Assembly: GCA_965262305.1 (NCBI GenBank)
Contig: CBDHEY010000002.1
Coordinates: 372,001 to 436,000, forward strand
Length of the DNA stretch: 64,000 nucleotides
Reading direction: 5' to 3'
Source of the DNA: CBDHEY01 sp965262305
GTDB lineage: Bacteria > Pseudomonadota > Gammaproteobacteria > Pseudomonadales > Cellvibrionaceae
Positions 26,728 to 35,086 of this stretch are shown in pieces. Every line of letters starts with the position of its first letter. Within the stretch, counting starts at the first letter, position 1. A program made the translations under genes and the position numbers. A model generated the notes under the pieces. That model saw only the letters and a program-made list of their open reading frames with translations, did no database searches and was not told the DNA's origin.

Positions 26728-27477
26728 TCAAGATCTCTTAATGACTGGTACCAGTTCTTTCCATAAATCGAAATAAGCCTTATTGGCTGGACGGCTCCTC
26801 GCGTATGTATCAACTGGAGCGCGATATTCCCCCATTTTTTCCACATCTGATGAATATGGGATGGTTGATTTTAAAAAACGCTTGTATTCGCCTCTCAGTG
26901 TTTCAATTGTCGACTTGTGCATATTTTTTTGAATCTGCACCATCGAAAAGAAAGGAACAATCTTCTTTTCTGAAAGTTTTTTGTCTTTAAAAAAGTCTAT
27001 AAGTTGACCAAAAGTTCTTTCTGAGAGCGTCGTTGGAATAACCGGCACGATAACAATATTCGATGCGTAAAAGACCGACTCAGATAAATGGCTGATAGAA
27101 GGAGGACAATCGAGAATGACAAAATCGTACTCCTTATTCAAACCTTTTAATATTTTTTTCAGTCGATTGGTTCGTTTTTTTAATGATGCCAGTATTGAGT
27201 CAAAATTCCGAAAGCTAAGATGTGCTGGAATAATATCGAGGTTTTCGTAATCACTGGCCTTTACTTGTTTAAGAATTTCTTCGTAAGCCCCAAAAAAACG
27301 CTTACCCCATTGTTTTTTTGTTGGTTTTACTCGAAAGTAAAATGACGAAGCACCCTGGGGGTCCAAATCAATAAGCAAGGTTTTAATATTAGACTTTGCG
27401 GCCCAATAAGCGAGATTTACAGCAGTTGCTGTTTTGCCCACTCCTCCTTTAATGCTATAACATGCGATGACTTTCAT
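26728..27477 (-). CDS. ParA/MinD-family partition ATPase
   Basis: A 249-residue ParA-type ATPase. The deviant Walker A box is KGGVGKTA (residues 10-17, signature lysine K10). Walker A' is LIDLDPQGA near residues 35-43, and Walker B is VILDCPPS (D123). The size and lack of an N-terminal helix-turn-helix fit chromosomal orphan ParA proteins that position cellular cargos on the nucleoid, rather than plasmid ParA with an autorepressor domain. No ParB or parS-like array lies nearby. Instead it is placed 15 bases after the CHAD gene and one base before the CYTH gene, with a small ribbon-helix-helix gene heading the operon. I infer that the CHAD protein is its partner or cargo adaptor. Confidence 0.9.
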   Translation of the reverse strand: MKVIACYSIKGGVGKTATAVNLAYWAAKSNIKTLLIDLDPQGASSFYFRVKPTKKQWGKRFFGAYEEILKQVKASDYENLDIIPAHLSFRNFDSILASLKKRTNRLKKILKGLNKEYDFVILDCPPSISHLSESVFYASNIVIVPVIPTTLSERTFGQLIDFFKDKKLSEKKIVPFFSMVQIQKNMHKSTIETLRGEYKRFLKSTIPYSSDVEKMGEYRAPVDTYARSRPANKAYFDLWKELVPVIKRS

Positions 27478-27492
27478 TTTATGACCTCACTA

Positions 27493-28992
27493 TTAATTGG
27501 AAAAGAGCTGCATGAATTCCGATTGAGTTTTCTCTGATCTGAATTTATCGAAAGCTTCACAAACTTCAGACCGTTTTTGCAATTGGGTTTGATGCAACAC
27601 TGCGATTAAACTGTGAATCGCATTTGAAACGGTCTTTTCCGACCCGTATTTTTCGTCATAAATATTTAAAAATTCTTTTTGAACACAGCAATCATTAAAG
27701 TCGCCTAATATAGTTTGTAAAGATTTCAGATTTTTGATAAGCCCCTTTATGGTGCTTTGTGGATATAGGTCAATGAAAAATTCCATTAAATAGCGTAATT
27801 TCTTACATTCAATTCTTAATTCATGTACTTCATCGTCTGGGGTGCTGTCGTCAATAGCAGAACCTAAAAGCTTAACCTTTTTAAAGCGTTTTGAAATTAG
27901 TTTTTTAGAAACATCATAAATATTTTCTGACGCGAGAAGTGTTTCCATTTTGGGTGGCGTTTCAAAGTCGTTTACCAAGCTATTTAAAGTTGTGTTATAT
28001 GTCCCAGAAGCTAGCCACTTTGACAAATTACGATGTTCTTTTGTTCTTTCCACTGTAACTTTATTGAAAAGAATATTGAGTCCTTCTTGGCTTGATTCAG
28101 GAAGCATTGCTAAATATTTTTTTCTATCTAACAAAAACACATCTAAATCACGGAGTTTATTTGTCCTACTTGCTAAACGCGCTAGTTTTTCCTTAATGTT
28201 TAGGTGTTCTGTTTCGGGTAACGTTTTCTTTAATAGGTTTATTAGAGAGCGAATTTTTCTCAAGTTAACTCGATATTGGTGCAAAAACTCAGTGTCGATA
28301 TCATCGATAATACCGTTTTCATGAATTTGAGTTGCTTTTAGGAGCTCACTCGACATCTTTCTCAGACATTCTTCGCTCGAGATTTCTTTTGAGGGTGTAT
28401 AGGACAGCTTTGGTTGGCTATTCGCTTCATAGCCTTGCCGAATTGCGATACTTCTTATATCAAGTTGGTCAATTGTTTGGTCGGCGTAATTTGTAAGCAC
28501 CTTAATTGCTTTTTTGAATTCCTGCTCATAACCTCTGAGAGGATTTACTGATATAAAGTTTAGCTTCTCACCATTATCTAATAATACTAGTAGCTTGACC
28601 CTCACTAGAATTTTCCCTTCAGAGTCTTTCAAGACGATGTCACTTTCGTCAAGATTAAAGCTGATGGAAGGACTTATGGCTCTAAGGCCAATTAATGATT
28701 TTAGATGAGCTTTTAGTTTGTTGTCTGAGAAATCCCACCAAAATTTATTTGATTGATCGGCGAGCTCTCTAACTGACGCTACATTAGGGCTTCGTAATTC
28801 AAATTCTTCTTGGGAGTAGACTAATATGCTTCCAGAATTCCATATACTTGAGTAAAAATCGTCATAAATAGTAAATTCTTTAGCGCTTAAGCTGGATTTT
28901 GTAACATCAAATAGCTTTCGGAGTTCTCTAAGAAAGGCTGAGATACTAGAATTTTTTCTGAGAAGGTAGTGCTGGGTTTTAGGATAATTCAT
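27493..28992 (-). CDS. CHAD-domain protein with CYTH-like N-terminus
   Basis: A 499-residue protein. The C-terminal CHAD domain (about residues 215-490) has both conserved basic blocks: LHQYRVNLRKIRSLINLLKK (H238, R241) and VHELRIECKKLRYLMEFFI (H390, R393, K397, K398, R400), plus LQTILGDFNDC. CHAD domains bind inorganic polyphosphate, and several such proteins localise to polyphosphate granules. The first 190 residues look like a degenerate CYTH fold (ILVRVKLLVLLDN and other strands) without the ExExK triphosphatase motif, so they are probably non-catalytic. The start overlaps the stop of the RHH gene by four bases. Together with the separate CYTH gene downstream this suggests a split, specialised polyphosphate-binding machinery. 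Confidence 0.85.
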   Translation of the reverse strand: MNYPKTQHYLLRKNSSISAFLRELRKLFDVTKSSLSAKEFTIYDDFYSSIWNSGSILVYSQEEFELRSPNVASVRELADQSNKFWWDFSDNKLKAHLKSLIGLRAISPSISFNLDESDIVLKDSEGKILVRVKLLVLLDNGEKLNFISVNPLRGYEQEFKKAIKVLTNYADQTIDQLDIRSIAIRQGYEANSQPKLSYTPSKEISSEECLRKMSSELLKATQIHENGIIDDIDTEFLHQYRVNLRKIRSLINLLKKTLPETEHLNIKEKLARLASRTNKLRDLDVFLLDRKKYLAMLPESSQEGLNILFNKVTVERTKEHRNLSKWLASGTYNTTLNSLVNDFETPPKMETLLASENIYDVSKKLISKRFKKVKLLGSAIDDSTPDDEVHELRIECKKLRYLMEFFIDLYPQSTIKGLIKNLKSLQTILGDFNDCCVQKEFLNIYDEKYGSEKTVSNAIHSLIAVLHQTQLQKRSEVCEAFDKFRSEKTQSEFMQLFSN

Positions 28993-29171
28993 TTTTTAGC
29001 TTTTTTAAGTTTAATCTTGTTATTCAAGTAATCATCTATTAGCTGTTCGAGTATCGCTTGAATACTCGTATCTTCCTCTACAGCCCTTAATTTAAGCGCT
29101 TTTAGTTTTTTACTTTCTAGCCGTAAAGAAGTGTTCTTCTTTTGGCTTTTGGTTTGGTTGTCTTTTCCCAT
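28989..29171 (-). CDS. Small ribbon-helix-helix-like protein
   Basis: A 60-residue basic protein that heads the CHAD-ParA-CYTH operon. The pattern NTSLRLESKKLKALKLRA followed by DTSIQAILEQLIDDYL fits a ribbon-helix-helix fold: one beta strand that inserts into the DNA major groove, then two helices. The N-terminal dozen residues are lysine-rich and disordered, like ParG-type partition proteins whose flexible arm stimulates the ParA ATPase. It could be an autorepressor, a ParA partner, or both. Its 3' end overlaps the CHAD start (ATGA). The start at 29171 lacks a strong ribosome-binding site, but a good promoter lies 50-78 bases upstream. The fold assignment rests on pattern only. Confidence 0.6.
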   Translation of the reverse strand: MGKDNQTKSQKKNTSLRLESKKLKALKLRAVEEDTSIQAILEQLIDDYLNNKIKLKKAKK

Positions 29172-29220
29172 AGATAAAACATTGAATAAGTTAGAGGGTA
29201 AGAAGTCTTTATGTAATGAG

Positions 29221-29249
29221 ATTATGACGTCAATATATCAAGATGTCAA
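29221..29249 (-). promoter_or_regulatory. Sigma70-type promoter with embedded direct repeat for the ParA operon
   Basis: Reading the minus strand, TTGACA (29249-29244) is separated by exactly 17 bases from CATAAT (29226-29221), a near-consensus promoter placing the RNA start about 43 bases before the RHH start codon. A direct repeat TTGACATC / TTGACGTC with a 16-base period covers the -35 box and the spacer. Ribbon-helix-helix proteins commonly bind such repeats, so autorepression is plausible. Confidence 0.6.
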
Positions 29250-29339
29250 ATTTGAAGAGCTTTCTAGATTGTATCAATTGAAATTAGAATGAATTGAGTG
29301 CACCAAGTAGATGTTTGATGCAACTGGTAATCCGATTTG

Positions 29340-30926
29340 TTACCACGAGTAGCCTAGTTCTAGCGCGATTCCTGCATTATTTTCAGTACGATTAACTCCT
29401 GAAAAAATGGCCAAATCTATATGTGTGGCCCAGATACTGGTACCTAAACCCAGAGAATATAGACTGTCTTCTGATTCCTCTAGATTTGTTCGATATCCAG
29501 AGCGGAATTTTAATGCTTTATTGACAATAAATTCTGCTCCAAAACCTAAATATTGAGTTGGTGTTTCAAAACCAATTCCTTGGTTTTTCGTGAGATCTAA
29601 ATCTCCCGATATTAAAAAATTTTGATGATTATATGCTGCTCCAATACGTAGCAAAGGGTTAAATTCGATTTCATTCTGATTGATCGTTTCATAAGATCTT
29701 GGTATTAGGTTGCGAGCAACCAGACCAAGCTCATACTGATTTTGTTGTCCTAACGTTTTAGAAAAACCAAGGTCAAAATTGATATCATTAAACGATATCC
29801 CTGTATCAATGAGTTCATCAATATCGAAATCCTCCTCGTCGTCCACTTCGTAGACAAAATCAAAAACTTCAATTTTTTGAAGCTTGGGAGTAACACCTAC
29901 TGAAAAGACGAATCCAGATAAGTTAAATTCTCGAGACAAAGAGACACCAAATTCTTCGAGATCAATACCTATAAAACGAGCTGCACTTTCAAAGTCAGGG
30001 TTTTTTGCGGATTCCACCAAATCTCCGTTTTCAAATATTGTTCTTTTTGCCTCGCTTGAATTCTGAGGAAGGTCGTCTTCACTAAAGTTAAAGGTGGATA
30101 TACTTTGCTCCGCGGCTTGCAATAGGTTTTGTGAATCTCTTAGATCCATTCTAAGAGAATCAATTGTGCTTATGTCTCCAGATTCTAGCGCTTGGTTGAT
30201 TAACTCAAGATTATTCGTCGCAAGTATTGCAGACTCCAAAAACTCTTCGGATAACTCACCAAAATTTTGATGAGCTAAGGTGTAAAGGTTTAACAAGTCC
30301 ACATCGCGTTGAGATAACGTTAAGATTCCAGAAAGTGTCGTATTTCGATTGTAAAATAAGCCCCATCCAAAAGATTCTCCCGGGTTGGCTGTACCCAAAA
30401 ATACGCCAGTATTGGCGAGAACCTCTTGATTTGAGAGAGCATCCAATTCTGAAATTACATCGTCAGTTTTTGAGAAAATATTATCGAGTTCAGTAGTAAG
30501 AGTATCGAATTGATTTGATAGGGTGTTTTTGTTTAGTGTTAATCGAATGAGATCTTCTTGGATTATCGCTGAATTTAGTTCATCAAATACGTCCGTGATT
30601 GATTCAATACTATTTTCTGCGTTTTCTACACTATTTTCAAAAGCATTAATAAAGTCTTGGTCAATAAAATCGTCTATGGAGTTTATTAGATTGTCGTTAT
30701 CGAGAATTCGAACTCCGAGTTGAAGAATCAATTGATTCCCTTTTTTGGTATTTCGACTAGATAACAATGCAGGATTAAAGTTTAAGGCGTGAGCCGAGTT
30801 AGCGCTGGCAATCCCTGACCCGCCTAAGGCCCAAGCTCGGGGATTAACACTATCAAATGGTAATGCCATGCTCTTCGAGCATAAAAACAAAATTCCCCCA
30901 AATAAAATGAGTTTTAGCCCAAGCAT
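29340..30926 (-). CDS. TraF-like outer-membrane beta-barrel protein
   Basis: A 528-residue exported protein with signal peptide (LILFGGILFLCSKSMA) and an N-terminal FDSVNPRAWALGGSGIASA segment, followed by NFNPALLSS. This N-terminus is characteristic of the family named after plasmid TraF (TraF_2), chromosomally common in gammaproteobacteria and related in design to FadL-type barrels. The middle (about residues 80-290) is helical with heptad-like leucines, probably a coiled-coil insertion. The C-terminal half is a barrel with alternating strands (YLGFGAEFIV, LKFRSGYRTN, HIDLAIFSGV) and a terminal aromatic W. No conjugation genes are present, so a transfer role is unlikely. Function is unknown. 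It is transcribed alone. Confidence 0.7.
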   Translation of the reverse strand: MLGLKLILFGGILFLCSKSMALPFDSVNPRAWALGGSGIASANSAHALNFNPALLSSRNTKKGNQLILQLGVRILDNDNLINSIDDFIDQDFINAFENSVENAENSIESITDVFDELNSAIIQEDLIRLTLNKNTLSNQFDTLTTELDNIFSKTDDVISELDALSNQEVLANTGVFLGTANPGESFGWGLFYNRNTTLSGILTLSQRDVDLLNLYTLAHQNFGELSEEFLESAILATNNLELINQALESGDISTIDSLRMDLRDSQNLLQAAEQSISTFNFSEDDLPQNSSEAKRTIFENGDLVESAKNPDFESAARFIGIDLEEFGVSLSREFNLSGFVFSVGVTPKLQKIEVFDFVYEVDDEEDFDIDELIDTGISFNDINFDLGFSKTLGQQNQYELGLVARNLIPRSYETINQNEIEFNPLLRIGAAYNHQNFLISGDLDLTKNQGIGFETPTQYLGFGAEFIVNKALKFRSGYRTNLEESEDSLYSLGLGTSIWATHIDLAIFSGVNRTENNAGIALELGYSW

Positions 30927-31077
30927 TTTTACGAAGTCGCAATTTTTAATTTATTATTATTTTAGTTATTAATCGTTGATATTAGTTCAATGATTCTAAT
31001 GATATATATGTTATATTTTTATGAATGTTATATTTAAGATTATTTGTGATAATTCTATTGATTTTGATAACAAGTCG

Positions 31078-32154
31078 TTATTCAAGTCCTTTTCTTAATG
31101 AATAAACATTCAAATAGTTGTTGTCGATTAGTTCTTCAGTGGCTTTAGTGCTGCGTTTGCCGCTTTGACAGTAGAGTAAATAAATTTGCTCTTTGTTTGG
31201 ATATCTCAAGCTAAAATTTTCGAGAAAATCATTATCGTACGGGATATTCTCTCCACCCAAATTATATCCAGTATGTTCATCCGTTGAGCGAACATCTACA
31301 AGAACAGCATTTTCTAGTTGTTTTTTTTCTTGGAATTTATTCCTGTCTAGTTCCCAGGTGGAGTTTTCGGTTGTGGTGCATCGGAACTGGTATTGATTTT
31401 GGTCTATGTCAATATGCCCTTGGTCACAAAGACAGCTACTATTTTTTTTTAATTGAATTTTTCGTGTTTCTAGCCCTAATCCTTCAATAAGCATGAGCTG
31501 ATTTTTTAAAGGCGTTTCCAAACCCGCTAGATATTTTAACGCTTCATTGGCTTGATAGAGCGCCATAACACCCGGAAGGGTGCTTAGAACTCCTGCAGAA
31601 TTACAATCAAAATCATCATTTGGTGCTTCCGGGAAAATACAGCGAAAGCACGCGGTTTCAGGGGTAAATAACGCGATTTGTCCAGAATATTGAACAACAC
31701 TGGCATAGATCCAAGGTTTTTTTGAATTTACGCATGTGTCGTTAATAAGATAGCGGCTAGCAAAATTATCGGTGCAATCGATAACGATGTCGGAGTTATT
31801 TATTAGCGATTCGGCATTCGAAGTTGAAAGGAGTTCCAATACTGGAGTTATTTCGATGTTAGGGTTGTTGTTAGATAGTTTAGACGCAATGATTTCAGCC
31901 TTGTATTTGCCTATGTCGTCTTCGCCAAAAAGAATTTGACGCTGTAAGTTGGAGCGAGATATTTCGTCTCCATCGACCAGGGTGATATTCCCGACTCCCG
32001 CTGCAGCGAGGTATTGACTTGCTGGGCATCCTAACCCACCTGCACCTACAATTAATACTTTGGCTTCTTTTAGTTTTGATTGACCTGCTTGGCCAAAATT
32101 AGGGAGCTGAATATGACGCTGATATCGCTGCCATTCGTTTTCATTAAATTTCAT
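31078..32154 (-). CDS. ThiF/MoeB-type adenylyltransferase with C-terminal rhodanese domain
   Basis: A 358-residue E1-like enzyme. It activates the C-terminal glycine of a small sulfur carrier (ThiS or MoaD) with ATP. The N-terminal motif RYQRHIQLPNFGQAG and the nucleotide-binding loop VGAGGLGCPASQYLAAAGVG are diagnostic, with RSNLQRQILF and DCTDNFASRYL. Zinc cysteine pairs are CFRC near residue 190 and CLC near residue 242. From about residue 265 a rhodanese domain follows (AVLVDVRSTDEH), with the active-site loop CQSGKRS carrying the sulfur-transferring cysteine. The separate thi operon lacks thiF, so this is the likely ThiS activator, although a MoeB role cannot be excluded. It is monocistronic. 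Confidence 0.85.
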   Translation of the reverse strand: MKFNENEWQRYQRHIQLPNFGQAGQSKLKEAKVLIVGAGGLGCPASQYLAAAGVGNITLVDGDEISRSNLQRQILFGEDDIGKYKAEIIASKLSNNNPNIEITPVLELLSTSNAESLINNSDIVIDCTDNFASRYLINDTCVNSKKPWIYASVVQYSGQIALFTPETACFRCIFPEAPNDDFDCNSAGVLSTLPGVMALYQANEALKYLAGLETPLKNQLMLIEGLGLETRKIQLKKNSSCLCDQGHIDIDQNQYQFRCTTTENSTWELDRNKFQEKKQLENAVLVDVRSTDEHTGYNLGGENIPYDNDFLENFSLRYPNKEQIYLLYCQSGKRSTKATEELIDNNYLNVYSLRKGLE

Positions 32155-32381
32155 CGATGTATATAAAAGAACAAATTTCGTCTATTTTACCATCTTCCAC
32201 TGATTTAGTGACAGTTACTCGTTGCAAGCATAAATTAGCATTAATGACTCTTTTTGGTGAGTGCGAGTGAAAAATGATCAGATGTCAAATAAGCACTATA
32301 GGCGAGGGCTTTTTTTTTAAATTTGGTGCTGCTAAAGTTGTTTTAAAATTTAGACATTTGCTAAAAGTTGGGGTGATATTC

Positions 32382-32873
32382 TTGGTTGAACGTGTAATTG
32401 AAGGGCTAATGTATCGAGCGAGGTGGTTGTTAGCACCAATATATCTAGGATTAAGTCTTGCCGTAGTGGCGCTGGGTATTAAGTTTTTTATGGAGTTGGC
32501 GCATCTGTTGATCGATGTGGTTAAGCTCTCTGAGGCAGACATGATACTTATTGTATTAAGTCTTATTGATATCGCTATGGTAGGCGGTTTGATTCTTATG
32601 GTGATGATGAGCGGCTACGAAAATTTTGTATCCCAAATCAATATCCCAGAAAATGAAGAGAAACTAAGCTGGCTTGGTAAAATGGATTCATCTTCTCTCA
32701 AAGCGAAAATCGCTGCGAGTATCGTGGCGATATCTTCAATTCATTTACTCAAGAAGTTTATGGCTGCTGAATCTATTGACGACCAGAAATTACTAATCTA
32801 CATTGCACTGCATCTAACGTTTGTGGCTTCCGCATTTGCAATGGGATTTCTTGATCTAAAAACAAAGAAGTAA
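32382..32873 (+). CDS. yqhA: YqhA family (UPF0114) inner-membrane protein
   Basis: A predicted inner-membrane protein of about 163 residues, the length of E. coli YqhA. Conserved segments are RVIEGLMYRARWLLAPIYLGL at the N-terminus (cited here as residues 4-24), SLIDIAMVGGLILMVMMSGY and NFVSQINIPE. Three or four membrane helices are visible. Function is unknown in all species. The frame stays open upstream to an ATG at 32274, but the family N-terminus begins at the TTG of 32382, which has GGGGTGA seven bases before it. I therefore chose the TTG. It is divergent from the ThiF-like gene and followed by a strong bidirectional terminator. Confidence 0.85.
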   Translation: MVERVIEGLMYRARWLLAPIYLGLSLAVVALGIKFFMELAHLLIDVVKLSEADMILIVLSLIDIAMVGGLILMVMMSGYENFVSQINIPENEEKLSWLGKMDSSSLKAKIAASIVAISSIHLLKKFMAAESIDDQKLLIYIALHLTFVASAFAMGFLDLKTKK

Positions 32874-32897
32874 ACATTAAGTTTTTTGTATCGATTT

Positions 32898-32929
32898 AAG
32901 GAGCCTCTACTTTCCTGAGGCTCCTCTTC
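32898..32929. terminator. Bidirectional terminator between yqhA and the aldo-keto reductase
   Basis: GGAGCCTC (32900-32907) and GAGGCTCC (32917-32924) form a GC-rich 8-base stem with a 9-base loop, flanked by AA upstream and TCTTCTT downstream. It lies 27 bases after the yqhA stop and 30 bases from the convergent reductase stop, so it probably serves both. Confidence 0.8.
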
Positions 32930-32956
32930 TTAAATTAAAAACCCTGATTGATTTAA

Positions 32957-33949
32957 TTAAAATTTTTCAGGGAGCTCTGGCTTATTATCCAAAAGGGTTT
33001 CAACTTCCATCCAGTCGCTTTCGCTAATTTTGTCTAAATTGTTCATAGCTTCAAGGTTGCTTTGTAGCTGAGAAAGTTTAGATGCACCTAAAATTACACT
33101 GCTGACATTCGGGTTTCTTAAGCAAAATGCTAACGCCATATGTGAGAGTGGAATCTCGATCTTGTCTGCTAGCTCGCCAAGTTTAATTGACGTTTGAATG
33201 CGTTTTTTCCCTTCGTCTGATTCATAAAGAAAAGCTTTTAGCCATTCGTAACCAGGTAAGTTCAGTCGAGAGTCTTCGGGAAGGCTATTAGCATACTTTC
33301 CGGTTAGAACTCCGCTCGCTAGCGGAGAAAAGATCGTTGTGCCTAATCCAATTACCTCATACAGCCGGTGAAATTCGCGCTCAACTCTATCTCTTTCAAA
33401 CATATTGTAGTGAGGTTGCTCCATCGTGGGAGGGGTTAAATTGTATTGTCGTGCAAGACTGTAAGCTTCCATGATTTGTTGAGCACTCCATTCGGATGTC
33501 CCCCAGTATAAAACTTTACCTTGAGTCACAAGGTTATGCATTGCGCGAACAGTTTCTTCGATAGGGGTATCGACATCCGGGCGATGGCAATAGAAAAGAT
33601 CGAGGTAGTCGACGTTTAGTCGCTCTAGTGCATTATGACATCCATCGTAAACGTGTTTAGCGCTTAACCCTTTTTGCGTCGGTTTGTCTCCACCCCAAAA
33701 TACTTTACTGGATACGCAATAGCTGTCGCGAGACCAGTTAAGTTTCTTAAGTGCTTCCCCCATCACTATTTCAGAGGCGCCGCTTTCATAACCTTCTGCG
33801 TTGTCAAAAAAATTGACCCCGCTATCGTACGCACAAGCCATCATCTCTATCGCATTGTTTGTATCGATTTGTTTGGCAAAAGATACCCATGAGCCAAATG
33901 ATAATGCACTGATTTTTAAGCCTGATTTGCCTAATTTTCTATATTTCAT
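32957..33949 (-). CDS. Aldo/keto reductase, voltage-gated potassium channel beta-subunit type
   Basis: A 330-residue NADPH-dependent oxidoreductase of the aldo-keto reductase superfamily. The catalytic tetrad is visible: D and Y in VNFFDNAEGYESG, K in CVSSKVFWGG and H in LFYCHRPD. The N-terminus KYRKLGKSGLKISALSFGSW and the coenzyme segment SVILGASKLSQLQSNL are like the Kv-beta/YghZ-type group, which reduces aldehydes such as methylglyoxal. Substrate is unknown. It is divergent, over 150 bases, from a LysR gene that is the likely regulator. Confidence 0.88.
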   Translation of the reverse strand: MKYRKLGKSGLKISALSFGSWVSFAKQIDTNNAIEMMACAYDSGVNFFDNAEGYESGASEIVMGEALKKLNWSRDSYCVSSKVFWGGDKPTQKGLSAKHVYDGCHNALERLNVDYLDLFYCHRPDVDTPIEETVRAMHNLVTQGKVLYWGTSEWSAQQIMEAYSLARQYNLTPPTMEQPHYNMFERDRVEREFHRLYEVIGLGTTIFSPLASGVLTGKYANSLPEDSRLNLPGYEWLKAFLYESDEGKKRIQTSIKLGELADKIEIPLSHMALAFCLRNPNVSSVILGASKLSQLQSNLEAMNNLDKISESDWMEVETLLDNKPELPEKF

Positions 33950-34100
33950 TGAAATAACCTCTGGTAGGTGAATTTTGACATAGTTTACGCTGTATCAAGA
34001 AGGTGGATAAATAGGCTAATTTCAAACATAATGTTTATATTATTAAACAATGGTAATTTTTGTCGATATTAAGCGATATATCTGTGTGAGTTTTGTTTAA

Positions 34101-35009
34101 ATGATATCAAAGTCAATCGAAAATGTGATGATCTTTGTCGAGGTGATCAAAGCGGGTGGTTTTACTGCGGCAGCGGATGTAATTGGCGTGTCCAAGGGCT
34201 ATATTTCTCAAAGAATTAGCGCGTTGGAAAAGGAGTTAGATGTTCAGCTGCTACTCAGATCTACGCGACGAATAAGTATGACTAGTGCTGGGGAAGCTTT
34301 ATACAATCAGGCTCCTAAAATTAATGATTTTTGGTACGAGACCAAAACCAAAATTCAGGCAACAAAAGAAGAGGCTTCAGGTAAGCTTCGTATTACAGCC
34401 CCGACTTCAATGTCGGAATATCTTATTGGTCCCCACCTTGAAACGTTTTTGGATTTATATCCCAATATATCGATTGAACTAGAAACGGGAAATTTGCTCG
34501 TAGATCAAGTTCAATCTGGTTTTGATATCGCGATTCGCATAACAGAAAACCCACCGGATCACCTCGTTGCTAAAGAGCTTATTCGAGTTCAGTATTTTTG
34601 TTGTGCTACTCCAGAGTATCTTCAAAGTAAAGGTGAGCCAAAATCGCCGGATGAGCTAGTCAACCACGAATGTCTGGCTCTTAATACTTGGGGAACTTGG
34701 CGATTCTTTGATGCAAAAAAGTCTTATAGGATTAACGTAAAGTGTCGATTAAATACGAATCATAACAATGTGTTGAAGCACAGCGCTCTTAATCATAAAG
34801 GAATTATTCGATTACCACACTACACCATTGAAAGAGAGCTGAATGAAGGTCGGTTTGTACCTATTCTTAAAGAGTTTCAGCATGAGCAAAAACCAGTTTA
34901 CTTGCTTTACCCACAGATGATAAACCGCCCCCAAAAATCTCGAGCATGTATTGATTTTCTATTAAAGGCATTTAACTCAAAAAATGAGATATTTTTAGGT
35001 AATGATTGA
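34101..35009 (+). CDS. LysR-type transcriptional regulator
   Basis: A 302-residue LysR regulator. The helix-turn-helix is at about residues 5-65 (VMIFVEVIKAGGFTAAADVIG, cited as residues 9-29; SKGYISQRISALEKEL; LLLRSTRR). The effector domain starts near residue 95 (GKLRITAPTSMSEYLIGPHL) and contains SGFDIAIRI and IRLPHYTIERELNEGR, features of the CrgA/DsdC-like subgroup that often controls a neighbouring oxidoreductase. It is divergently transcribed from the aldo-keto reductase, so it probably regulates that gene and itself. No operator could be fixed by eye in the 151-base intergenic region, which holds several AT-rich T-N11-A possibilities. Its 3' end faces the PagL-like gene. Confidence 0.9.
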   Translation: MISKSIENVMIFVEVIKAGGFTAAADVIGVSKGYISQRISALEKELDVQLLLRSTRRISMTSAGEALYNQAPKINDFWYETKTKIQATKEEASGKLRITAPTSMSEYLIGPHLETFLDLYPNISIELETGNLLVDQVQSGFDIAIRITENPPDHLVAKELIRVQYFCCATPEYLQSKGEPKSPDELVNHECLALNTWGTWRFFDAKKSYRINVKCRLNTNHNNVLKHSALNHKGIIRLPHYTIERELNEGRFVPILKEFQHEQKPVYLLYPQMINRPQKSRACIDFLLKAFNSKNEIFLGND

Positions 35010-35086
35010 TATCGTTAATTGAGAATCTGTTTAAGCTCCTAGCGTCCCACAATTTTTAGTAATACAAAAACTGACGATTTCTTTTA

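Noticed and set aside
26728..27477. ParA as a plasmid or prophage marker
   Set aside because: No replication gene, ParB, integrase or repeats nearby, and it is embedded in a polyphosphate-type operon.
29340..30926. TraF-like protein as evidence of a conjugative element
   Set aside because: No other transfer, integrase or partition genes surround it; this chromosomal barrel family merely carries the name.
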